This document shows, one piece after another, positions 9,214 to 17,101 of a stretch of DNA of 64,000 bases (the first letter of the stretch is position 1; every line of letters begins with the position of its first letter). This stretch comes from a virus. A program made the translations under genes and the position numbers. Under the pieces are notes generated by a model, which had not been told where the DNA came from, made no database searches, and worked only from the letters and a program-made list of their open reading frames with translations. The DNA is taken from positions 37,154-101,153 of the IMG/VR virus record IMGVR_UViG_3300049005_000030; one strand, written 5' to 3'.

Positions 9214-9265
9214 CCCTCTCGCGTGCCTGCCCGGATCGGCGCGGCCGACATGGGACGATGCGCGC

Positions 9266-9589
9266 GTGCGAGTGATCTCTTTTCCCTTCCGACTCGACGG
9301 CACCGGCGCGGTGGCCACGGTCGAGCAGGACAGCGACGCCGAGGTGGAAGAGCAGATCGCACTGGCCGCCCTGACCCGCACCGGGGAGCGAATCCAGGTC
9401 CCCACCTTCGGTATCGCCGACCCCGCGTTCAGCGGATTTCAGGCCGGCGCGCTTCAGCGGCACCTGCTCGACTTCGGGCCGAACGTCGCCATCCAGTCGG
9501 TCACGGTCACCCCCACCGTCGACGGGCGAGAGGAAGTCGTCATCGACTGGGCCCGCATCGACCAAACCAGGAAGGTGCCTCCGTCGTGA
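9266..9589 (+). CDS. Baseplate wedge protein, gp25/W-like
   Basis: About 107 residues, read from GTG 9266 (VRVISFPFRLDG); GTG 9272 is an alternative and no clear ribosome site favours either. Features match the gp25-like family: an FPFR start, an acidic EQDSDAEVEEQI segment, RTGERIQVPTFGI, and a closing strand ending in a charged helix. These small proteins join the wedge to the sheath. It sits directly before the J-like gene and overlaps it by a GTGA junction, the usual W-J order. Confidence 0.8.
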   Translation: MRVISFPFRLDGTGAVATVEQDSDAEVEEQIALAALTRTGERIQVPTFGIADPAFSGFQAGALQRHLLDFGPNVAIQSVTVTPTVDGREEVVIDWARIDQTRKVPPS

Positions 9590-10725
9590 CCACACCCGAC
9601 ATCTCGGCGTACGTGGACCTGCGGATCTACGACATCACCGACCAGGAAATCGTCGACACGGCGATTGCGGCGGCCAAGCTGAACCTGCCGGGCTGGGTGC
9701 CGCGCGAGGGCAACAGCGAAGTTGTGATCATGGAGTCGCTGGCCCTGGAAATCGCCGAGGCCATCGTGGCCATCAACCGGCTGCCCGGGGCGGTCGTCCA
9801 GGCCCTGCTGCTGCTCGCCGGGGTCGACCGCGATTTCGGTATCGCCCCCATCGCCACCGTCACCTTCACCCTGGGCGACCTGCTGGGCCACTCCATCCCC
9901 GGCGGAACCAGGCTCTACCTCACTCTGGACGACGGCAGCACCGTCACCTTCCTGGTCGAACCGCCCGGTGTCGACATCCCGCCCGGCTCCAACACCGGCA
10001 CCTGCTCGGTCATCGGCGACGTGTTCACCGACCGGGCCAACGGCATCACCGCCGGCACCCGGCTGACCCTCGCCGACCCGGTGCCGTTCATCGAATCCGT
10101 GGTGCTGGCCACCAACGTCGCCGACGGCGCGTCCCCGGAGACGGACAACCAGTGGCGCGATCGGGGCGTCGCCCGGCTGTCGCGGCTGTCCGACGCCCTG
10201 GTGCTGCCCCGTCACTTCGAGGCCGCCGCGCTGGAAGACCCCGACGTGGCCCGTGCGGTCACCGTCGACCTGTACGACCCCGACAGCGGCCACAGCCCCG
10301 GCGGCGACCCCGGGCACATCACGGTGGCCGTGCTCGGCCCCGGCGGCGCCGCGCTGTCCACTGACGCGAAGGAAGCACTGCGCGTCAGCCTGGAAAGCCG
10401 CGCCGTGGCCATCCTTGTCGTGCACGTGGTCGACGCGACCATCGTCAACGTCAACATCACCGGGCAGGTCGTGCCGCTGGCCGGCTTCACCTGGACCGTC
10501 GTGCAGGCCAACGTGATCGCGGCCGTGCGTGCCTACCTCGACCCGCTGGTCTGGACCTACGGAGCCACCGTCTACATCAACGAGATGATCTCGCTGGTGG
10601 ACCGCGTTACCGGCGTGGACCGGGTCGTGTCCATCCAGATCAACGGCGTCAGCGCCGACTACACCCTTACCGGAGCCACGGCGCTGCCCAAGGCCAACAC
10701 CGTCTCGTTCACCCAGGGGCCGTGA
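9586..10725 (+). CDS. Baseplate J-like protein
   Basis: A 379-residue protein starting at GTG 9586, overlapping the stop of the gp25-like gene. It shows family hallmarks: an early ALEIAEAIVAINRLPGAVVQ helix, IPGGTRL, ADPVPFIESV, and the central signature DRGVARLSRLSDALVLPRHFEAAAL. A domain with HITVAVLGPGG follows. J-like proteins form the wedge ring of contractile-tail baseplates. Its stop overlaps the start of the tail protein I-like gene. Confidence 0.9.
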   Translation: MTTPDISAYVDLRIYDITDQEIVDTAIAAAKLNLPGWVPREGNSEVVIMESLALEIAEAIVAINRLPGAVVQALLLLAGVDRDFGIAPIATVTFTLGDLLGHSIPGGTRLYLTLDDGSTVTFLVEPPGVDIPPGSNTGTCSVIGDVFTDRANGITAGTRLTLADPVPFIESVVLATNVADGASPETDNQWRDRGVARLSRLSDALVLPRHFEAAALEDPDVARAVTVDLYDPDSGHSPGGDPGHITVAVLGPGGAALSTDAKEALRVSLESRAVAILVVHVVDATIVNVNITGQVVPLAGFTWTVVQANVIAAVRAYLDPLVWTYGATVYINEMISLVDRVTGVDRVVSIQINGVSADYTLTGATALPKANTVSFTQGP

Positions 10726-11948
10726 TGACCACATCACTCGGCCACGAGCCGATGCCCGGCGACGGCACCGTGCCCTATATGTCGACCCTGGTGGACCGGC
10801 TTTACCGGCGGCTACCCGAGGTCTACCGGACCATGGACGCGGCGAACTCGGACTGGCCGCTCAAGCGCTACCTGGCCGGGTTGCTCACCACGGCCGGCGC
10901 CATCGGCGACACGTTCGACGCGATCCGGGGTGACTTCCCCGTCGGCCCAAGCACTCCGCAGCCCTGGGCGCTCTCGCCCGACGAACTGGCCGTGTGGACA
11001 GCCAACCGGATCAACCGCCCTTCGGCGCTGGGCGACCCGAACCAGGCCGATCCCGCATGGCTGCCGTGGCTGGCCCAGCTGGTCGGCGCGCCGCTGCCGC
11101 CCGGGGCCAGCGTGCAGGAACAGCGCGACACCATAGCCTTCGCGACATCCGGATGGCGCGGTGGCACCCGTCAGGCCATCGCCGACGCGGCCCGCACCGC
11201 GCTGACTGGCTCGATGTATGCCCAGGTCGCACCGCACACGATCCCCACCGACAGCGGTGGCACACAGGCCGGTGGCGTCTGGGACATCACGATCATCACC
11301 CGAGACAGCGAGACGCCCGATCCTGCCGCCGTGCTGAACGCGGTGCTGAGCAAGGGCGTAAAACCGGCCGGCGCCGTGCTGCATCACGCCACCTACGGCG
11401 CGAGTTGGGCACAGGTCGAGGCTGTGTTCCCGACCTGGTCGGACTGGAACGCGGCCACCTGGTCGCAGATCGAGCAGGCCGGCTTGGCCTACGTCGCCAA
11501 TCCCGCCAACCTGCTCACGTCCAACCCGTCGTTCGAGACCGACACCAGCGGCTGGACCAGCCTGGCCAACTCCACCACCTCGCGCCTGCTCGGTGGCGTC
11601 GACGGCCTGGGCGTGGGCCGCGTCACCGCCACCGCGTCCGGCACCATCGGCACCACCTCACCGGAAGCGCCCATCACCTCCGGCAACGCCCGGGTGTCGC
11701 TGTCGATCCGGCCCGCCGTCACCCGTGACGCGGAGATGGTGACCGAGTTCCGCGACGCCAGCCATGCGGCGCTGTCCAGCGTCACCGACTCGTTCCCCGC
11801 CACCCCGGGCGGCCAGTGGACGCGGCTGGCCGGGCTGCACGCCGTGCCCGCCAGCACTGCCTACGTGCGGATCACCATCCGGCTGCTGTCGATGGCCAGC
11901 GGTGAGCACTTCGACATCGACGCGGTGGACATCCGGAGGACCACGTGA
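10722..11948 (+). CDS. Tail protein I-like, with C-terminal carbohydrate-binding-like domain
   Basis: A 408-residue protein starting at GTG 10722. Residues 20-220 fit tail protein I: LVDRLYRRLPEVYRTMDAAN, a WLPWLAQLVGAPLPPGASV block and SGWRGGTRQAIADAAR. From about residue 265 a separate beta-sandwich follows (SNPSFETDTSGWTSL ... EHFDIDAVDIR), the pattern of jelly-roll carbohydrate-binding modules. The fusion suggests the wedge protein also touches cell-surface sugars. The stop overlaps the next start. Confidence 0.8.
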   Translation: MMTTSLGHEPMPGDGTVPYMSTLVDRLYRRLPEVYRTMDAANSDWPLKRYLAGLLTTAGAIGDTFDAIRGDFPVGPSTPQPWALSPDELAVWTANRINRPSALGDPNQADPAWLPWLAQLVGAPLPPGASVQEQRDTIAFATSGWRGGTRQAIADAARTALTGSMYAQVAPHTIPTDSGGTQAGGVWDITIITRDSETPDPAAVLNAVLSKGVKPAGAVLHHATYGASWAQVEAVFPTWSDWNAATWSQIEQAGLAYVANPANLLTSNPSFETDTSGWTSLANSTTSRLLGGVDGLGVGRVTATASGTIGTTSPEAPITSGNARVSLSIRPAVTRDAEMVTEFRDASHAALSSVTDSFPATPGGQWTRLAGLHAVPASTAYVRITIRLLSMASGEHFDIDAVDIRRTT

Positions 11949-13699
11949 CCGAGACCCGCACACCACGCTTCGGCTACCCGCAGTGGAACGCCGACACCGA
12001 CTCGCCCAGCCGCCTGGACTTCGACGAGTGGTCGAACGTCGCCGAGGCCAAGAACGCCTACGACGACGGCGCCACCTTCGCCACGCTGCCGACCACGGCC
12101 CTTGTGCAGGGCCGCTACGCCCTGGTCAACGCCACCGGCAACTACCGGACGCTGTACCGGCGCGACGACGCCGGCAGCTGGCGGTTCGTCGGCGGCGACA
12201 CCATCCCGGACACGCTGCGACTGCGGGCGCTGGCCGGGCAGGCCACCACGGCGCAGGCCCTGGCGCTGAGCCACCCCACCCTGACCAGTGCGTCGCTGAC
12301 CCTGGCCTATGACGGCTCGATCATGGCCGGCGGCAGCTTCCGCAGCTTCGACGCGAACGACGCGGCCAAGGGCGGCATCGTTGTCGGCTCGAACGCGGCC
12401 GTCGACCCCGTCAACAACGGCCGGCTCTACGTCACCACCCGCCAGACCGGCGACCGGGGCCTGGTCATCCAGCCCTACCTGCCGACCGGCGTCGACCCCG
12501 GATCCGGGGACCTGTTCACGGTGCGCGACACCAGCGGCACCGGACTGTTGGTCGTCAACGCCTCCGGGCAGTTGCGCGAGCAAGCACCCTCGGCCTTCGG
12601 CGGCGCGTCCATCCAGTCCACTGCCATGCTGGCCGTGTCGCCGTCCAGCTCGAACAGCGACACCGTCACCACCGGCCTGCTGCTCTACGGCCAGACCGGC
12701 ACCGGCGGCGCCAATCCGGCCAGCGCGAAATACCTGCTTCAGCTCTCGCGCGACTCCGGCGACCTCACTCCGGCGAACGCTATTGGCCTGGTCGCCCGCA
12801 ACGGCATCACCTGGGGACGGCTGCCCTGGGGCACCCCCAACACCGACGGCACCATCACGCTGGCCGCCAACACCCACTACCTGCGGTCCAGCTCGAACGC
12901 CTCCGCGTTCGTACAGTGGCGCTTCAGCGACCCCGCTCACGAGAACGACCCATCCAAGGACACCCCGTACTTCACCGCCTCGGCCACCGCGATGGCCTGG
13001 CGTATCCCGGCCCAGATCTCCAACGAGTACAGCAACGCCCGTCCCGCGCTGGACCTCTACCGGTTCGTTGACTACTCGAACCCGTTCCTGCGCGTCATCC
13101 GCGCGGTGCGGGTCGACCCGAACACCATCACCAGCACGCTGGTCGGCCAGTGGGAGGCCGACGGCCGGCAGCAGACCGGCGCGCCCTGGCGTGCCATGGG
13201 CACCATCCGCGACGGCCGGCAGCAGATCGCCCACGTCTGCCACAAGACGTTCGCCGCGCCGGGTGAGCCCGCAGACCACGGGCAACTCGTCAACCCGCTG
13301 GGCACCTTCGCCTACACCTGGCCGGTGATGACGCTGCATTCGGCCAGCGCGGCGGACATCGAACTGGACCTGATCACCGAATTCATGCTTGGGGCAGGGG
13401 CCAGTGGCCAGGACGACGCCCAGGCGGTCGGCCAGCAGTTCGCCATCTCGATCAACTCCGGCACGTTCTCCAACGTCGACACGGTGCGCGAGGTCGCCAG
13501 CGCCGTGCCCCGGGCGACCAACCGGCGCGCGGGCGCGACCTACCCCGCGCGGGTCCGCCTGCTGAACGTCGCGGCCGGCGCGCAGATCCAGGTCCGCACC
13601 ACATTGAGCGTGGGCGACGCGGCTCCAGTCATCTATATCCGCTCCCTGGATCTCCGGGTGTCGGAATTGGTGATCGAGTCGTATTCGCCGATCGCGTGA
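11945..13699 (+). CDS. Putative tail fibre / receptor-binding protein
   Basis: A 584-residue protein after the I-like gene, the usual place for a fibre. The N-terminus (RFGYPQWNADTDSPSRLDFDEW) and a YRTLYRRDDAGSWRFVGGDT segment resemble the attachment part of fibre proteins in related phages. The rest is rich in Ser, Thr, Gly and Asn with alternating strands. No enzymatic motif was recognised. It probably determines host range, and starts at GTG 11945 overlapping the previous stop. Confidence 0.7.
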   Translation: MTETRTPRFGYPQWNADTDSPSRLDFDEWSNVAEAKNAYDDGATFATLPTTALVQGRYALVNATGNYRTLYRRDDAGSWRFVGGDTIPDTLRLRALAGQATTAQALALSHPTLTSASLTLAYDGSIMAGGSFRSFDANDAAKGGIVVGSNAAVDPVNNGRLYVTTRQTGDRGLVIQPYLPTGVDPGSGDLFTVRDTSGTGLLVVNASGQLREQAPSAFGGASIQSTAMLAVSPSSSNSDTVTTGLLLYGQTGTGGANPASAKYLLQLSRDSGDLTPANAIGLVARNGITWGRLPWGTPNTDGTITLAANTHYLRSSSNASAFVQWRFSDPAHENDPSKDTPYFTASATAMAWRIPAQISNEYSNARPALDLYRFVDYSNPFLRVIRAVRVDPNTITSTLVGQWEADGRQQTGAPWRAMGTIRDGRQQIAHVCHKTFAAPGEPADHGQLVNPLGTFAYTWPVMTLHSASAADIELDLITEFMLGAGASGQDDAQAVGQQFAISINSGTFSNVDTVREVASAVPRATNRRAGATYPARVRLLNVAAGAQIQVRTTLSVGDAAPVIYIRSLDLRVSELVIESYSPIA

Positions 13700-13728
13700 G
13701 TGAACGCAACAACCGGGAGGGTACCACC

Positions 13729-13992
13729 GTGTATGAATTTATCGACAAGAATTCGGCAAGCCAGTTGCGAGCCGAGAGGATCCACCACCTCGAAGCCCAG
13801 CACTTCCGCCTGGGGCTGGAATTGGAGGAAGTTCCCGGAAACGAAGGAATCAAGGGTCAGATGGCCGAGATTGAACGGCGGATCGACATGCACCGCCGCA
13901 TCCTCGGAGCTGCCCCATTGAACACGTTGGAACAGGAGAACGGGCAAGAAGTCGTCACCGACTCCTCGGCCGAAGCGGCCGGGGGGGTGTAG
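13729..13992 (+). CDS. Small coiled-coil protein
   Basis: An 87-residue protein read from GTG 13729, which follows a GGGAGGG ribosome site; GTG 13696, overlapping the fibre gene stop, is in frame but has no such site. It is helical and charged (RAERIHHLEAQHFRLGLELE, then MAEIERRIDMHRRIL), consistent with a short coiled coil. It lies between the fibre and the membrane proteins. Function unknown. Confidence 0.7.
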   Translation: MYEFIDKNSASQLRAERIHHLEAQHFRLGLELEEVPGNEGIKGQMAEIERRIDMHRRILGAAPLNTLEQENGQEVVTDSSAEAAGGV

Positions 13993-14006
13993 CCGAGGGG
14001 GAACGC

Positions 14007-14420
14007 TTGGACGGCAAGGGATCGCGATGGACCAACGTCCACACGATGGTCAGCTGGCTGCGCCGATGGGGCCTGGCGGTGCTGAGTTACCTGCTGCTGT
14101 CCATGACCGGCGTGTTCGTGTTCACCGGCGATCCGTCGCCCACCCTGCTCAACCAGGGCGGCCCTGGCGTGGTCGTTGCATGGGGCCTGTTCTGCCTGGT
14201 CGGCGGCCTGCTCGCCGGGGCTGGATTCGTCATTCCCTACCCGCCGATGGAGTTGGTCGGTCTCGGTTTGGGGGCGACGGCGAGTCTGACCTGGTGCGCA
14301 GCGCTGGTGTTGCAGGCTGTGCAGAACCAAACCACCACGTCGCTGACGGCGGCGTGTATGGCGGCCGTGCTGGCCTTGGCCCAGGTGCAGCGCTGGATCG
14401 GGTTGCGGTCCCAGAGATAG
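14007..14420 (+). CDS. Four-span membrane protein, possible holin
   Basis: A 137-residue protein with about four hydrophobic segments (LAVLSYLLLSMTGVFVF, VVAWGLFCLVGGLLAGAGFV, LVGLGLGATASLTWCAALVL, LTAACMAAVLALAQ) and a basic C-terminus. TTG 14007 follows GAGGGGG; ATG 14046 is the alternative but lacks a ribosome site. Small multi-span proteins beside holins in actinophage genomes often belong to the lysis set, but nothing here proves pore formation. Confidence 0.65.
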   Translation: MDGKGSRWTNVHTMVSWLRRWGLAVLSYLLLSMTGVFVFTGDPSPTLLNQGGPGVVVAWGLFCLVGGLLAGAGFVIPYPPMELVGLGLGATASLTWCAALVLQAVQNQTTTSLTAACMAAVLALAQVQRWIGLRSQR

Positions 14421-14434
14421 GAAGGGGTGGGCGA

Positions 14435-14800
14435 GTGGTGATGACCGTGGCGGCAGCCAGTGACGTGTTTAGTTCGTCGGGAATCCTGAGCATTCTTCTC
14501 GGTGGCGGCCTGCTCACTGCGGTCATCGGTGCCTACCGATTCGTTGTGAACCTGCGCACGACGGAACGCGGGCTGGCCCGGAACCGGCTTCGCGACGCCA
14601 ACAGCGAGGCGCGGCGCGCGGAATACGAGTCGTCGCTATGGCAGAGCCGATGCGGTGACCTTGAGTACCTGCTCCGACAGAACGGTGTCACCGTTCCGCA
14701 CTACTCCAAGGAATTGCAGCGGCTGGTTGACTCGCCCGACAGCACCGAACTTGATCTGAGCAAGTTCGATGGGGGACCGAAGGGAGGCGCGAAGAAATGA
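14435..14800 (+). CDS. Single-span membrane protein with coiled coil
   Basis: A 121-residue protein read from the GTG-GTG-ATG triplet at 14435 after AGGAAGGGG. One hydrophobic segment (GILSILLGGGLLTAVIGAYRF) is followed by a charged helix (RTTERGLARNRLRDANSEAR) and a basic tail ending GGPKGGAKK. The topology resembles small actinophage proteins found next to holins. It overlaps the collagen-like gene by an ATGA junction, so the two are probably co-translated. Function unknown. Confidence 0.65.
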   Translation: MVMTVAAASDVFSSSGILSILLGGGLLTAVIGAYRFVVNLRTTERGLARNRLRDANSEARRAEYESSLWQSRCGDLEYLLRQNGVTVPHYSKELQRLVDSPDSTELDLSKFDGGPKGGAKK

Positions 14801-15648
14801 GCACCGACAGCGACGCTGAGGCACGGCACGCCGAGCCGATCGACGTGGGCCGCTCGCGACGCGCCACGCGTGTCGCCCTCGCACTGCTGACCGGCGGTCT
14901 GGCCCTCGCGCTGGTGATGGCCATCCTGCTGATCGTCGGCAATCACCAGCAGAACCAGAAGATCGATTCCCAGGCGCAGGAGATCCGAACCAACGCCACC
15001 ACCCTCGGCCAGCTCGGCGCGGTCGTCAGCCAGCAAAATGACCTGTTTCGCCAGGTCTGCGAGGTGGCCGGCGGTCAGGTCGACAAGAATCCCGCCGCCC
15101 AGCAGGTGTGCCAGCGCGTACAGCGCGGCGAGCCCGCCGTGCCCACCCCAGCCGCCGTGCCCAAGGATGGCGTCGGCATCGACTACACCCGCCAGCTGGA
15201 CCGCTGTTACATCGAAGTCGGGCTGACCAACCACCAGGTCAACAGGTTCGGGCCGTTCTGCGGCGCCGACGGCGCGCCCGGCCCGACCGGGGCGACAGGC
15301 CCCGCCGGCCCCACGGGCCCGACCGGGGACAGCGGGCAGGACGGCCCGACCGGGGCGGCGGGACCCACCGGCGCGCAAGGGCAGCCCGGCGTCGGTATCG
15401 CCACCGTCGTCACCAGCTCTGACCACTGTTTCGTCGACGTCACCCTGACCGACAACACAGTGCACGTGGTCGGTCCGTTCTGCGGGCCCCCGGTCGGGGA
15501 GTACACGATGACCCTGGCTGACGGCACCCAGCAGCACTGCACACGCTCCGGCGGGGCCGACACCGCCCCCAACTACACCTGCACGCTGGTCGTCCCGACC
15601 ACCAGCACGGTGAACCCCGCTCGGCGCGGCACTACCACCCATCGCTGA
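14797..15648 (+). CDS. Membrane-anchored collagen-like protein
   Basis: A 283-residue protein. A basic N-terminus and one membrane segment (VALALLTGGLALALVMAILL) come first, then a coiled-coil segment with several Gln residues. Residues 160-200 are Gly-X-Y repeats (GPTGATGPAGPTGPTG) that should form a short collagen triple helix. On each side is a similar beta module: DRCYIEVGLTNHQVNRFGPFC before and DHCFVDVTLTDNTVHVVGPFC after, an internal duplication. It is likely displayed outside the membrane as a trimer. Its role is unknown; phage collagen repeats are usually in fibres. Confidence 0.75.
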   Translation: MSTDSDAEARHAEPIDVGRSRRATRVALALLTGGLALALVMAILLIVGNHQQNQKIDSQAQEIRTNATTLGQLGAVVSQQNDLFRQVCEVAGGQVDKNPAAQQVCQRVQRGEPAVPTPAAVPKDGVGIDYTRQLDRCYIEVGLTNHQVNRFGPFCGADGAPGPTGATGPAGPTGPTGDSGQDGPTGAAGPTGAQGQPGVGIATVVTSSDHCFVDVTLTDNTVHVVGPFCGPPVGEYTMTLADGTQQHCTRSGGADTAPNYTCTLVVPTTSTVNPARRGTTTHR

Positions 15649-15716
15649 CCGGGCGTCACGATGAGGTCGAGAGGAACCCGCGCCGGAGGCTCCGGGCGGC
15701 CAGTGAGGAGAACACG

Positions 15717-16082
15717 ATGACCAACGGGTGGCTGTTGAAGACGGTGGCCGCGCTGATCGCGACCGCCCTGGTGGCGTTACAGACGGGCCTGGCCGATGGC
15801 GGTCTGTCCGTGCAGGACTGGATCATCACCGGGTCCACGGTGCTCGGCGCCCTGGGTGTGGCCATCGTGCCGAACACCCCGGAGCTGGGTGTGGCCAAGC
15901 TGGTGGTCGCAGCGATGACGGCCGGGTTCGTCGCGGCCCAGACGGCCATCTCCGACGGGACGATCAGCGGGTCGGAATGGATCACCGTCCTGATCGCCGC
16001 GCTGGGCGCGCTGGGCGTGTGGGCGGCGCCGGGCGCGGCTTCGCTGTTCGCGAACCGTCGCAGCGGTACCGTACGGCCATGA
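15717..16082 (+). CDS. Holin
   Basis: A 121-residue protein with a GAGGAG ribosome site and three hydrophobic segments (KTVAALIATALVALQTG, ITGSTVLGALGVAIVPN, ITVLIAALGALGVWAAPGA) and a basic C-terminus. The paired motif GALGVAIVPN and GALGVWAAPG is typical of an actinophage holin family. Holins permeabilise the membrane at the end of infection. The lysin it would release (49165-50076) lies far away on this map. Confidence 0.75.
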   Translation: MTNGWLLKTVAALIATALVALQTGLADGGLSVQDWIITGSTVLGALGVAIVPNTPELGVAKLVVAAMTAGFVAAQTAISDGTISGSEWITVLIAALGALGVWAAPGAASLFANRRSGTVRP

Positions 16083-16348
16083 GCGACGACACCCAGCAGG
16101 ACCCGCATAGCGTCCGCCCCGAGGGGTTCGAGATCAAGTCGACCCCGGGCATCGTACCGGCCATGGTGCCGGCCATGGAGGGCGTGCACCACGGCGTGAT
16201 GCACCCGGGCGCGAGCAACGCCCCGGGCAGCGACGACCAGCCGCGTTCGGTCGCGCGCACCGAGGACAATGCGCGCACCGAGGACGACGAGAAAAAGTCG
16301 GCCGGCACGGCGCGCAAGGCTCCGGCCAAGGCCGCCGACGCGAAGTGA
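16079..16348 (+). CDS. Small hydrophilic protein, unknown
   Basis: An 89-residue protein whose ATG overlaps the holin stop (ATGA). It is low in hydrophobic residues, with a His/Met-rich centre (VPAMVPAMEGVHHGVMH) and a disordered Lys/Ala tail (KAPAKAADAK). It is the last gene of the late operon, 7 bp before the hairpin at 16356. Confidence 0.65.
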   Translation: MSDDTQQDPHSVRPEGFEIKSTPGIVPAMVPAMEGVHHGVMHPGASNAPGSDDQPRSVARTEDNARTEDDEKKSAGTARKAPAKAADAK

Positions 16349-16355
16349 TCCGCGA

Positions 16356-16402
16356 GGGCTGAACTTCCAACTAAAACAGCGTTCTTATTGGAAGTTCAGC
16401 CC
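16356..16402. terminator. Bidirectional terminator between convergent operons
   Basis: GGGCTGAACTTCCAA (16356-16370) pairs perfectly with TTGGAAGTTCAGCCC (16388-16402) around a 17-nt loop. It separates the plus-strand late operon from the minus-strand early genes. The minus-strand stop codon (16371-16373) lies in the loop, so the right arm also codes for the last residues of that gene. Confidence 0.8.
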
Positions 16403-16664
16403 CCAGTGGCAAGCCAGCTTGGATCCGGTCCAGGTCGTGCACGGCGTCCAGCAGCGCCAGCGTCAGCCGGCCGGCCTCCGTGGCCGGGTCGAGCGCTTCG
16501 ACGCCACCCGGCAGCAGCAGACAGGCGGCCAGCATCTGCGCCGCGTCCACCACGCCGGACACCAGCCGCGCTACCGGGGGAGGTGGCGCGGCTGGTGATT
16601 GATCCATTGGATTGGCCAGACCGCCCTGCACCAGTCGAAGCTGCGGGCGGCCCGGCCCGTTCAT
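16371..16664 (-). CDS. Hypothetical protein, last gene of the leftward block
   Basis: A 97-residue protein with a Pro-rich segment (SPAAPPPPVARLV) and an Ala/Leu-rich helical middle (VVDAAQMLAACLLLPGG, then RLTLALLDAVHDLDRIQAG). Its ATG overlaps the stop of the VRR-NUC gene. No family recognised. Confidence 0.6.
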   Translation of the reverse strand: MNGPGRPQLRLVQGGLANPMDQSPAAPPPPVARLVSGVVDAAQMLAACLLLPGGVEALDPATEAGRLTLALLDAVHDLDRIQAGLPLGAELPIRTLF

Positions 16665-17101
16665 CTCCCGCTCCCGTGCACTGCCGGGTCACCCGGTTCG
16701 GTCAGGGGATTGATCCACGGCACCGAGTCGTTCAGGTGGGCCAGGATCTCCCGGGCGTGCTCCACCGTCTCCGCCCAGCCGACCAGCGCGCCGGCCTTCT
16801 GCCAGTCGATCAGCCGCTGGAACTGTCGCCCGTCGGGACGCTTGCCCGGTCGCTTCATCTCGATGGCCACCATGCGGCCCCGGCAGCAGGCCATGACGTC
16901 CGGGTGGCCGCCCTCGGCGCGGTGGTCGCCGCTGGTCTTGAAAGCGTACGTGCACGGCAGGCTGTTCAACATCGCGATGACCTCGCGCGTGCGCGGCGTC
17001 TCCGACCGCCGGTCCCGCTCGGCCACCTTCTGCGCCCGCAGCGTCGGCGCCGGCCGCTCGTAGTCGTCGTCGTCGACCACCGTCATGAAGCCATCGGACA
17101 T
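16661..17101 (-). CDS. VRR-NUC domain nuclease
   Basis: A 146-residue protein whose core fits the VRR-NUC fold, a small PD-(D/E)XK nuclease: GDHRAEGGHPDVMACCRGRMVAIEMKRPG contains the catalytic Asp and the ExK pair, followed by Q...L..W...GALVGWAE. It overlaps the end of the UvrD-like helicase gene, so the two are probably made together. Phage VRR-NUC proteins act as stand-alone nucleases, for example on branched DNA; the substrate here is not evident. Confidence 0.82.
   Translation of the reverse strand: MSDGFMTVVDDDDYERPAPTLRAQKVAERDRRSETPRTREVIAMLNSLPCTYAFKTSGDHRAEGGHPDVMACCRGRMVAIEMKRPGKRPDGRQFQRLIDWQKAGALVGWAETVEHAREILAHLNDSVPWINPLTEPGDPAVHGSGR

Noticed and set aside
16356-16402. CRISPR-like or inverted-repeat transposon end
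   Set aside because: A single hairpin between convergent operons; no repeats with spacers and no transposase nearby.
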